Assembly: GCA_963281155.1 (NCBI GenBank)
Contig: CAUJLY010000006.1
Span: 8,308,001 to 8,372,000, forward strand
DNA: 64,000 nucleotides
Reading direction: 5' to 3'
Source of the DNA: Rhabditophanes sp. KR3021
Taxonomy: Eukaryota > Nematoda > Chromadorea > Rhabditida > Alloionematidae
Both the position numbers and the translations under genes were made by a program. The notes under the pieces were generated by a model that worked only from the letters and a program-made list of their open reading frames with translations, made no database searches and was not told where the DNA came from. This document shows, piece by piece, positions 11,170 through 21,605 of this stretch (the first letter of the stretch is position 1; every line of letters begins with the position of its first letter).

Positions 11170-14100
11170 TATAAGTTCAGATTCAAAGACTAGGAAAATA
11201 TACGTGTGTATTTAGTAGGTCTGTTAATATGAGGTCGCTTAGAAAGATATAAAACAAGGAGAAGATTTAAGTAAAAAGCTGTTCACGGAAAGAGGCAAGA
11301 TTTTTGAAGAGTCGAGGATAAACGATGTTGATAAAGTCAAGGGTACCTAAGTTCTAAAAGGTAATCGGATTGAGTAGTAGATGCAAAGAGATCTTATAAT
11401 ACTCAAAACTTCTTCTTATTAAATTTTATTATTAAAAAATTATTTATTGTAAATGTTCAATTTTTTATTACTAAAACACAAAGCAACCATGTCAACCTAA
11501 TTGCGATTAAAATGGAAGCAAGCAAATAATAGTAATAAATATAGACGAGTGGGACTACATTCTATATAAGTATTAATAAGAACAACGACCCATCTTTCCA
11601 TGATAATAGAGGTAACATAGAGAAGAAAATTAAAATTTAATGAAAGAGAATGTTTTATTTTACAATTGAGTGATTTCTAATGATTATCGTAATTAAGACG
11701 GTTAAATAAAAGAATCACTATACTCACTCACTTTAATTTATCATTTCTTTTATCCTCATCACTTCCTTCTAAATTTATAAGGTTGATGCATGAATTTAGT
11801 TGGTATATATTATTATTATGAGCATGAAAAGACAGGAATAATATAAATAAATATAAATAGTAAATCCAACAATGATAAAGAAGCTTTAAACCTTAATAGC
11901 AATTTTGTCTTCCATCTAAATTTCGAATGCCTTTCTTAAATTGAGAAGAGGTGCTAGTAGTGAATTGTTGAGAAATAGGACAAAAATTTGTTTGTTGTAC
12001 CAATGCATTTGTGGTCAAACCAATTAATTACAAGACCATCTCTTTGCCTGTTCATTTAATAGTTTTTGTTTTGGGGACATACTATTAAATAGTATGTTTG
12101 AGGGCAAATAATTTTGAGCATTACTTTAAATAAATGGATACATCTAGCAAAATCTAATGAAGATGCTAACAAATGCGTGAACAATTGTCCACTAACTTTG
12201 AAAGGAACGCATAGAGAGATATCTTTATATGTTTTAGTTGATATATAGATAGCTAATTGTACATTTATCAACTTTCAAAATGACAATAAAGTATTTAATG
12301 ACTATTTAATACTTTTTATAGTACAAAAATAGCCAAGCGTACAAGGAAAAGGGTACATAAATAGGCTTAATAAATCAAAACCATTGCAATCGGGTGTTTA
12401 GTGATGTTAAATATAAGCAAAAAGTATATATTTTTATTCATGTTTATTGAAATAACAATGGTAAATAAACAAAAATAAGTATACATCAAAAATAGGGTGA
12501 TCATCATTTTCACAATTGAACGGAATGATCAAAAGATGACACAATTATTTAACTTAATTGAAACAAAATTCGTCTGAAACATTTGATAAAAATATTGTGC
12601 TGATAAAACAAAAAGTATTTTGATTGGCAAGCTGAAATCATGTTTATCAACAATTTTAATGAATCCGTTGCGTTTTAGCATCATAATATAGATTTATATA
12701 CCACCGCTACAACGAACTAGTTTGTTTTGGTTGCGTGATAAAGTCAGTCAAATAGTTAAGCAGTTAATCTCACAGACATGGCACAATTAAATAATGAAAA
12801 ATGATTCCACTTTTACTTCATAAACAATTAAATCAAATCACAAAAAGCTGCAAACTTTTAGATTAACACACACATTGACATCAATAAATTTTTATATTAA
12901 ATACAAACTATACTTTGCTATAAGTTGATTAGTAAATTTTTTTGCTTTCACTAAACATAAATAATACTTAAGTTGACTGGTCTTAAGGAATAACAAATTT
13001 GGGTGGTATATTATTAACCATTCAAAAATACATTCACCAGAAGCTTTTAATAAATACTCGGGCCTGAGAAAATGTATTATTTGAGATAAAAGCAATATAT
13101 GGTATGGTTTGAGGGCATTCATTATTTAGAAAAATACTAAACTATGACGGGCAATCAATTTTAGATTTGATAAAGCTGAAATTTTAATGTTGGAATAATT
13201 AATTTCGTTAACAACCAAAAAAGTACTAAATTTGAAGATTTGGCGGAAGGGGCAAAATAATAGATGAGAGGAACAAATATATCAACAACAATGGATGAAG
13301 TTACCCTAAAATAAAGTTTGAGCTTTTGAACGATTCAATCGACTGGAAGTTATTAATTTTTTATAAGTTCAGAAGACATCCATCATTTCTTTAAATATTA
13401 TATAATGTTATAATGTATGGGTAGTATATATCCTTAGTCTGGATATTATGCTATTATATATTCTGAAGCGATAATACTAAACAATACATCCTATAAATCG
13501 AGTAGTTGAGGGCATCTGGAACCATAAATGGACCTTATGTCTTGTATCATTGAAGGTGGTCAGTATCCTCATTCAAATCAGAGACAATCATCCTCAAAAC
13601 AGTAAAAATAATTGGTGGGGGTTTTTAAAAAGTTTGGTATATGTTTATGAAGTGGTAACAAATGACTATTTATATATATCATTGAAGAACAATGATTTGA
13701 TTGAGTAAGACAAAGAACCAAAGTGAGAACCGCATTGTCAAGTGTCCTCAATCAACGAGAGTGATTATTGTTTTATGGCGATTGTAAAAGGGAGCATTAA
13801 AAGAAAGTCACAAGCAATTATGGGGTGACAGGTTGGCTTTTGATAATTAGCTAAGTACAGATTACAACCAGTGTTTTTGTACTTCCATGTGTACATATCA
13901 TCTTCACTTCAAAGTAGGGACAAAAAGTATGAGAAAAAGCAATGTACATAAGATAAAGACAATGCGTAGTAATGAATTTTCAAGAAAGTTTAATAAATTT
14001 TTTAATCACCACAAGAATCATGGATATTTAAAAGAGTAAATTAAAATTGTGTGTGAGTTAGTTACAAAAATGATAACAAATATCATTAGATGAAGAGCGA

Positions 14101-16797
14101 ATAGTTGGATAATTAAAAATACCAGAAATTAATGGCCTCCTAAATTGATATATCAAAAGTCTATCTAAAAGAAAGTAACAAAGTCCATCTAAAAGAAGTA
14201 ACATAAAACTCATGATATTTTATTCTAAAATTACACAATATATTTATTGCATTACATTTTAAAGAATGTTTTACGGAAACCTTAATTGTTGGGAATATTC
14301 ACATCTTTCAAACACATACCAACCAATACTTCAATACTTTAGTTGTTTTTAGATAATGACGAGTTATTTAGAATGCTTAAATATCTTCTTTGATGAAAAT
14401 AATCTTTTTAAAAGTATTTAAAAGGATGTATAAAAATTAGTATTAGTTGGCAGAGAATAGTCGTTGAGACGTTTTAGAATGCATTTAAAGAGTATATGAA
14501 AGACTTGGCTAAATTTTAATACTTTTTAATTTAGTCTTAGCATTATTTTATCACAATAATTACGCTGTTACTTAACATAAAAAGACCAATGAATGTGTAG
14601 ATAAATTCATTTGGTCAAATAGAATTTTTTTGCAAACTCTTCTTCTTTTGAAATTAGTTAGCCAGTGTGCCTTTGAGTGCCAATATCACTATCAGGTAAG
14701 TAATAAGTAAATACGATGTTTGTAGGTGATTAAGTGATAAGAAGAAACAAAATGGCCAATACTGATGTTGGAATGTAACATCAAAGAGTAAATGAAAAAA
14801 ATGTGAATAAAAAAGACGGTCAAACAAAGTATCGACACACAAGATTGTCATGATCAAGTTTCAATATGATAAGATTGTTGCGAAAATCAAACACATGTTT
14901 AATTTCGGTACTTCGGTGTATAGTTATTGAATTGTTTGTCAATCAGATTCCATTGATCTTTTGAATTTTATCAAACCATACATCTCTATATATTATTACC
15001 TCTTTGTAGTTCAAATATAAAAAAGTAAATGCATACTTATTATGAGTGAGTTACTTCGCGATCAGATTACGTTTATTCAATTTAATTTTTCAAACAATTT
15101 AACATAAATGTTTTAAATTCATCACAAGATAATGATGTGCATCCTATGTATCTGTACTTGCACGTATGATTCATTTTCAACCAAATACAAACAAACAATT
15201 TGAACAAAAAATGACAAATTATTTACATTGCTACCAAGAGTTATAAACTCTGTTTACGAATCATTTCATCACCATCGTCAATAAGACCCTACGATAAACC
15301 TATAAAATAGATCATATGCTCTCAAACACTTTAACCATATAATTTTGCCAGATTGTTGGTTATGTATGTTATTTCTTGAAAAAAATTTAATTTATATTCA
15401 CAAAGTATAACTTACTCTCTCTTTACATGTGCTTTTCAACTAGGTTAGCCATTAAAACCATACACTTTACCTTATTTAATACCACACCATTTTCAAAAGT
15501 TTATATAGTGTGAATTTATGGTATATGCCTGGCAGGTGTATTTTATCTCACTAACTAACAAACCAATAAACTAATAAAGGTTTGATATACATTCCACATG
15601 CACTGCATAATGTGAAACATATATCCCTTCAACGCATCATTTTTTAGCCTTCCCTGACAACTAAATTATTTTGTTTGGCTTGTTAACTTTTATTAAACCT
15701 ATGCAAATAGACATTATTCTTGAGTTGTTTCTAAATGAATTCAAGTCTATACGTCGATGGGTTTTGTACTTTATAATTGGCACCAATATATGTGGATATA
15801 TACTACTCACATTCATTTATCCACACATATACATTCATCCTCTGTACCCAAAAAAACAACTGAAACATAATTTAAAATTGTCACCATATACTAAAAACCA
15901 TCACCAGAAGAATGACAAAAAGAACAACCTAAGTCTTTCCCTTTCTTCTTCTAAAAACACATACTTATATTTACTTTAACTATGAAATATTCAAATGTTT
16001 TTGTCTCGTCTCATTCCATCATGTTAGAATGTTATTAAATATATATAATAAAGCATAATGTTTTAAATCATTTTCCTTCCGAACAGTTCATTATATGTGT
16101 CTAAATATCCTTAGATGAGTCCAACTATATATCGTTTCTACCAGTGATATATAAATATATGTATATAATATATATTTTTGTTGCTAGCGATATATACACT
16201 CTACCGGAACAAAAAGTATATTGCGTAAACATTTTAACATACAAAAAAAATATATTTTTTGTCCGTATATTTTGTGTGCATAAACATCTAAAAAATAATA
16301 GAATATTTAGTTTGTACTGCACGTCTATGACATTCGCAGTCTTTATTAATAGGAAAGGCCTTATTCCCGCATGGTAACGTGTTTAAATTTACTAAATTAC
16401 ACCTGGTATATGCATATTAATTTTTTTGTAAAGATATGTTCTTAACAAAATAGAGAATATAAGCTTTGCGCTTACCAAAATTTAGTTAGATTCATTTGAA
16501 TATCAATAATCATAATGTTGCTTTCTTATTTGTTTATTTTTTTTCAAAATATATAAACGACACTATATAGATGTAAATATTAAAGAGTGGTCATCATTAT
16601 ATTTTTAAACTTTTTTATAAGCTATGTTGTTGTTAGGGTGCAATAACTGTTTGCAAGCCCATAAAAAGTGTTTTGAATATTAAATCGATTTTATTTGTTC
16701 ATTTGCGTATCAAAGAGTTTATTATCTTGTTCAGAATAGCCTCTTATTACTTTGCTTCACGCTTTTTGCTTTTCAGGAAACTTAACAACTAACTAAA
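11170..16797. other. Large gene-poor intergenic region
   Basis: About 5.6 kb of AT-rich DNA. The short open frames here (for example near 12056, 12892 and 15671) show AT-driven composition, no domain and no splice context, so they are not called. The stretch contains an imperfect direct repeat at 14157-14202 and TA-rich simple sequence around 16144-16190. The last few hundred bases should contain the promoter of the propeller gene. Confidence 0.4.
14157..14202. repeat. Imperfect 23-bp tandem duplication
   Basis: Two adjacent copies of a 23-bp unit (AAGTCTATCTAAAAGAAAGTAAC, then AAAGTCCATCTAAAAGAAGTAAC) differ by a C/T change and a compensating A-run difference. This looks like a small local slippage duplication with no evident function. 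Confidence 0.6.
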
Positions 16798-18903
16798 ATG
16801 AGTAATATTATCGTGCCTGTGCCACCACATCCTTGGATTAATCAAGAATCGGTAGTAGCGGAAGTTGTCAAAGATAAATTGTATCTTTTTGAGGCTAAAT
16901 GTAATTTTTTACTTCATTATCTTTTCTTCCTACCCAATTTGTTATTTTATCTTCTTACTTTATTTTCAGTCTATCAATGCGAAAAAGAAGAAATGAATAA
17001 TTGCGTAGCTCATAAAGGTGGTAACTATATCGTCTATCATTTCAACGAAACAACTCCTGGCAATAAGATACTTGATGAAGGTATTCACACAGGCTTGGAA
17101 ACCGAAGGAATCTGTAACGAAGTCACTTTTGAGTTTGACAACACTCTTCATATGATAAGATTCAAAAATGTTGGTGGCATTTTCATGAAAGACATCCATA
17201 AATGGAATGACAAGGATAACTCATGGAGCAAGGTATTTGATCTTCAAGGTGACATCAATCGCAAATTCGCCTATCCAGAGGGACAAACTAAACTAATTTA
17301 TTCTGGTTCAACCACTGAAGGAATGCTGTATTTGGTTGGTGAATTGGCTGAAACTATTACAATTTTTTCTATCAATATGATTGATGGAACAGTTGTCAAG
17401 GAAACTGAAATGTTGGATGAAGAAAACCAAAGACGTTTTATGACTACTCATGCAGTTTATCATAATGGGTTAGTAGATGTTTTTGGTGGTCGTCAAGGTT
17501 GCGGCTTTATGCCAATTCATGGTGAATCTTTGAGATTTAATCTGACAACTAAAAGTCATAAATTTGTCGAGTTTGAATGTGATAGTGAGGAGCATTTGGG
17601 AATGTCTGCCATTTCGTTTGTCAAGTATTTGCCAAAACATGACGCCATCATTGAGGGAAGAAGTTGGAGGACATGTGGAAGATCAAGACCAATGTATGAT
17701 TCAAATGTTTGGCTTTTAGAAAAGTTAACCTCTGACAAACCTGTTTGGAGAAGACTTACCAATAAAATACCAAATGGAAAAGATGCAACCGAAAATGAGA
17801 TTTTTTTTGTAACTTGTGACGCGAATGAAGAAGTTTTACTTTACGGTTGCAAAAAGAAGGGAATTTATGTTGACAAAATTTCATTCGCCAAAGAAGTTGT
17901 TCCAACACACACTCTAGTACCAGCCTTTTCAATGACAGATGGTGATGTACAAGCTTTCCTGATGCATGGGAAGCTTTATTTATTCACAACAACTTTCTAT
18001 GACCAACCAACTTACAATTGGGGGCATCGTGTTCTCCACAACGGTTCATCATTAGTCGTCTTTGACTTGGAAAACGACCAATTTGACATAAAAAATATCC
18101 AAAAGATTCCATCTCTAAACTGTCCTGAAGATTGCGAAGAACATTTGTTTGTCTTTAATGACCAACTTCATATGATTACTTACTCTCACCATGGAGCAAT
18201 CAAATTCAAGGAGTTGTACGTTTTTGATTTTGAAAAATTAGAATGGTATTCTAAAGCTAAAATTAATGACTTTTTGTCCTTAAACGGAAACGATGTTACC
18301 AACAAATTTGATTTAATCATGGCTAATTCAACTGAAGATGGATTTGCCTACTTTGCTGTGATTGTTGATTCATCAGCAAACCTCATATCTTTAGACATTA
18401 CCACTGGTCAAATTAAAATTGCCATTTCTCAAATTTTACCAGAAGGACCTTGTCCGAAACTCGTTTCAGCCGTCGTTGCCAATGGAAACGTAGACATTTT
18501 GTCTGGCACAATTGGATGCGGATTTTTGTTCCAAAATGCAGCTGTCCTTCGGTTCAATTTGAAAGGAAAAACCTTGGAAATGAAGGCAATTAACGCAGAC
18601 CAGGCGCCTTGTGTGGGTTCATCGGGGCCAAAGCATCGTCAATACATCGCAAACCAAAACTGCTGGTTACAAATGACTGGGTATAATCGCAAAGAGATGC
18701 ATTCAATGGTCCATGATGGTTCGTTATACGCTATCTACCAAGCCGGTACAGAGTCTCCTGTATGGAAAAAATTTGACAATGTCATAACATACACACAAGC
18801 TTACCAGTCCGATTTCGTAATTTACGACTCAGACAGAAATCGAATCATTTTTGGACACCCAACCATCGGATTGTTCTTCCAATATTTGAAACCTAAAATC
18901 TAA
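16798..18903 (+). CDS. Unrecognised two-domain, propeller-like protein (paralogue 1)
   Basis: Exons 16798-16900 and 16970-18903; 678 aa. I do not recognise the family. The sequence alternates short beta-rich segments of the type 'vxxhgxLyxf...xxVWxKxxxxxp', suggesting a Kelch-like beta-propeller. Two related halves (about residues 1-350 and 355-678) each carry a GCGF motif after an 'hxxGxVDhhxG' strand (GGRQGCGF and GTIGCGF). There is no signal peptide, so it is probably cytosolic. The 69-nt intron (GTAATT...TTTTCAG) is in frame and stop-free, but the next gene has an intron at the same codon and phase, which supports splicing. A TTTTCAG acceptor-like site lies 21 nt before the ATG, and a poly(A) signal is at 19051-19056. 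The downstream paralogue corresponds to a single half, so this gene looks like an internal duplication. Confidence 0.75.
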   Translation: MSNIIVPVPPHPWINQESVVAEVVKDKLYLFEAKCNFLLHYLFFLPNLLFYLLTLFSVYQCEKEEMNNCVAHKGGNYIVYHFNETTPGNKILDEGIHTGLETEGICNEVTFEFDNTLHMIRFKNVGGIFMKDIHKWNDKDNSWSKVFDLQGDINRKFAYPEGQTKLIYSGSTTEGMLYLVGELAETITIFSINMIDGTVVKETEMLDEENQRRFMTTHAVYHNGLVDVFGGRQGCGFMPIHGESLRFNLTTKSHKFVEFECDSEEHLGMSAISFVKYLPKHDAIIEGRSWRTCGRSRPMYDSNVWLLEKLTSDKPVWRRLTNKIPNGKDATENEIFFVTCDANEEVLLYGCKKKGIYVDKISFAKEVVPTHTLVPAFSMTDGDVQAFLMHGKLYLFTTTFYDQPTYNWGHRVLHNGSSLVVFDLENDQFDIKNIQKIPSLNCPEDCEEHLFVFNDQLHMITYSHHGAIKFKELYVFDFEKLEWYSKAKINDFLSLNGNDVTNKFDLIMANSTEDGFAYFAVIVDSSANLISLDITTGQIKIAISQILPEGPCPKLVSAVVANGNVDILSGTIGCGFLFQNAAVLRFNLKGKTLEMKAINADQAPCVGSSGPKHRQYIANQNCWLQMTGYNRKEMHSMVHDGSLYAIYQAGTESPVWKKFDNVITYTQAYQSDFVIYDSDRNRIIFGHPTIGLFFQYLKPKI

Positions 18904-19192
18904 TTATTAAAGAATCATATGGTGATTTACTTTGCACACAAATATCATTTTTTGTGATCTGATTATATTTTATTTTACAATTTGGATCTTTCTTTTCACA
19001 CTCCATTTCATCATGCGTTTGTGTGTTTTTCATGATAAAAGAACATTAAAAATAAATATACTTTTATGTGACGTTTTCAAATACCTATAGAATGTTCGTG
19101 GCATATTATTATCTTTCCTATATAAATATCAGTAACCTTTAACTATCTCATTATTTTTTTTAGCTTTTAGTACTTTTACTTATTGAGGCAGA

Positions 19193-20309
19193 ATGTCAAT
19201 TGGTGTCAAAACGACCTCTGATTTTCCATGGGAGAGTGATACTGTTATTGAAGACATTGTTCATATAATGTCTCAAAATAGACTTTACCTGTTTGACAAA
19301 ACTTGTATGTTAATTTATTTTTAAATATTTATTTTGCTTAGTTTTCGATTGCAATATTCGAGATGTTGGCGCAAGAGTCTGCCACAGAGGAGGAAAATAC
19401 TCAATTTTGGAATTTAACGAGGAAGGTGAAATTTTGCAAATAGCGGGTGGTATTCACGATGGGCTAAAGGGACCAGAAATATTTAGTGAGCTCGTCTTTG
19501 CTCACAACAAGGAGTTGTACATGTTCGAGATTGAAGACAAGGTAGGAGCTCAGCTGATTGCATTTTACAAATGGGATGAAGAACAGGAGTTATGGGAAGA
19601 GCTTCATAGATTCGACGACAAAGTCTACATGAGCCCTGTAATTAAAGAATCCGAAATCAGTGGTATTAGACACCGAGCTGATGGCAAATTAATTAAGTCG
19701 GAGTCTGATTTGGATCCATCATTCGACTTGAATATTGTTTACTTTTTGTACTCTGGTGCCGGTGAAATAACCTTGTATTCATTCGATCTTAGCAAGTTTA
19801 GCGTAACCCAGGAAATAGTTTTGCCTGCTGCTGATAATCCTCGTTGGGATATGGCTACACACGCTGTCAATCATGGATCCACTGTTTATGCTTCCGTTGG
19901 TTTTCAAGGTTGTGGGTTTAAACCATTTCATGATGAGATGTATGTGTTCAGCCACAATGGCAAAAAAAACATTGTCACCAATCACAGAGCCAATTGTGAT
20001 GACGGCAGCTTCTCAGTCACAAATAAAGTATCATTTTCGAGATTGCTGCCTGGAAGTGATACAATTATTCAAGGAAGAACCTGGTCAATGTTTGGCAAGG
20101 CCAAACCAACTCACGATGGAACAATTTGGCTTTATAGTAAGATTAATGACCATATCTTAGGATTGAAAAAGCTTACCAATCGGGCTGACAATTTAGAATG
20201 CGATTATTCCAGTGAACTCTTTTTTGTAGATGTTGATGTGATTAACAAGAACTTAGTTATTGTTAGCAAAGCAAAGGGAATAAGATTTCAAAAATTAATC
20301 TTGGACTAA
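19193..20309 (+). CDS. Unrecognised single-domain, propeller-like protein (paralogue 2)
   Basis: Exons 19193-19304 and 19342-20309; 359 aa. It is a tandem paralogue of the preceding gene and aligns with its N-terminal half. Shared landmarks are RLYLFDK before the intron, GGKYSILEFNE just after it, HAV.HGSTVYASVGFQGCGFKPFH in the middle, and IQGRTW.M.GKAKPTHD..IWL toward the end. The intron is only 37 nt (GTATGT...GCTTAG) and sits at the same codon and phase as in paralogue 1. An AG acceptor-like site lies 22 nt before the ATG. The two genes are about 290 bp apart on the same strand, and a poly(A) signal lies at 20377-20382. Function is unknown; tandem duplication followed by domain doubling or loss is inferred. 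Confidence 0.75.
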
Positions 20310-21605
20310 TTACTAACAGTATTTTAAACATATTAATAACCATTTATCATTATATAACCAAATTTAATCAACAACGAATAAAAAAGTATGCCCCCATACA
20401 CGTGTACTAGATATTAAAATCTTTGTCGTCCTTCTGTTGGCTAATATTTAATTGAATGGCAAAGCAAAAAGGGATATTTGTTATGGTTTTAATTAATAAT
20501 GTAATCTACTAGATAGATTATTGGAGGAAGTATTAAAAATTGCACCTGGAAAGATTAAAGTGCTGAAATACATCTTTGAGAGATTAAAACCATTTATAAA
20601 GTAAAGAAAGCCATGTAAATTTGCTTTAGTACAGTAATGATCCTTGAATATAAAGGTAAATAAATGACTTCCAGCAAAAATGTAGATATATCTTATTCCA
20701 CAACAACAGCTATTTGTTTATTCTTTGCATTTATTATCTCATACTAAGCTATACATTTATACATAGCCTAGACACAAATTACAAAATGAGCAATATCTCA
20801 AACTTCAGATTAGTAAAATTGAATAATTAGAATACTTTGGTAAAAGAAATATTTTGAATTGATTCAAATAATTTAAAAATTAATTGTTTATTATTTTTTG
20901 ATAAAAACTTATTGGCTTTTGATCTTTGAAAATGATAACAAATTTCTCGATAAAGAATACTAAACATTTTTTATAACTAACGTAATTCATTATTTTAGAA
21001 TGAAAATATTTAATTGATACTTGAAATTATCTTTGAGATTATAAACATACCTTTTTATTCTTACCAAATTCATATTGCATTTACGATATGTTTCTATAAC
21101 AAGCAAACCACAAATTAATACTAAATATAACCTTTTAAAACATTGCCCCATCGATGTTAATAAGCAAGTTCGTTATTGTCGCAAGGTACCAAAATTATAG
21201 GAGGTATTACCAGTCATCATATAATTACAAACCGTTTAATAAGCATCATTTTATATAGTTTACTATATTTCCGTAATTAAATGGACCTCTCCTATATTTT
21301 ACACGATGAGTACAGGTAAATCGGAATATATGGCACTACTTATATTCACTAGTCTCTGCTAAAATAAGGCTAGCATTCATCCAGTTCAGTTTAGACGTTC
21401 TCAACTTCGAGGCTACTCATGTAATCTTTTAAACCTTTAAATTGCTTATCAATCTTGGTCAAAGCATGCATATATTGCTTCTATTTAGATTTCCTTTATA
21501 TACGATGAATTATAATAAATTTTAGAATAAATAATTTTATTTACGCTCCTTGTTATTTGTTTGAAAACGGTATATTTATTTACAAGTAATTTCATTTTTT
21601 AGTGC
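20310..21605. other. Intergenic between paralogue 2 and the double-HTH gene
   Basis: AT-rich spacer holding the poly(A) signal of paralogue 2 (20377-20382) and, at its right end, a pyrimidine-rich acceptor-like TTTTTTAG three nucleotides before the next ATG. No other feature was recognised. Confidence 0.4.

Noticed and set aside
12056..13122. Minus-strand frames of about 70-76 codons in the 9-16.8 kb spacer
   Set aside because: AT-driven composition, no splice context, no recognisable motif, and lengths expected by chance.
15671..15979. Plus-strand 102-codon frame
   Set aside because: It starts at a non-ATG codon, is Lys/Asn/Ile-rich from base composition, and has no homology pattern I recognise.
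16144..16190. TA-rich run as a possible promoter or satellite
   Set aside because: Only short simple sequence, not distinguishable from background AT content.
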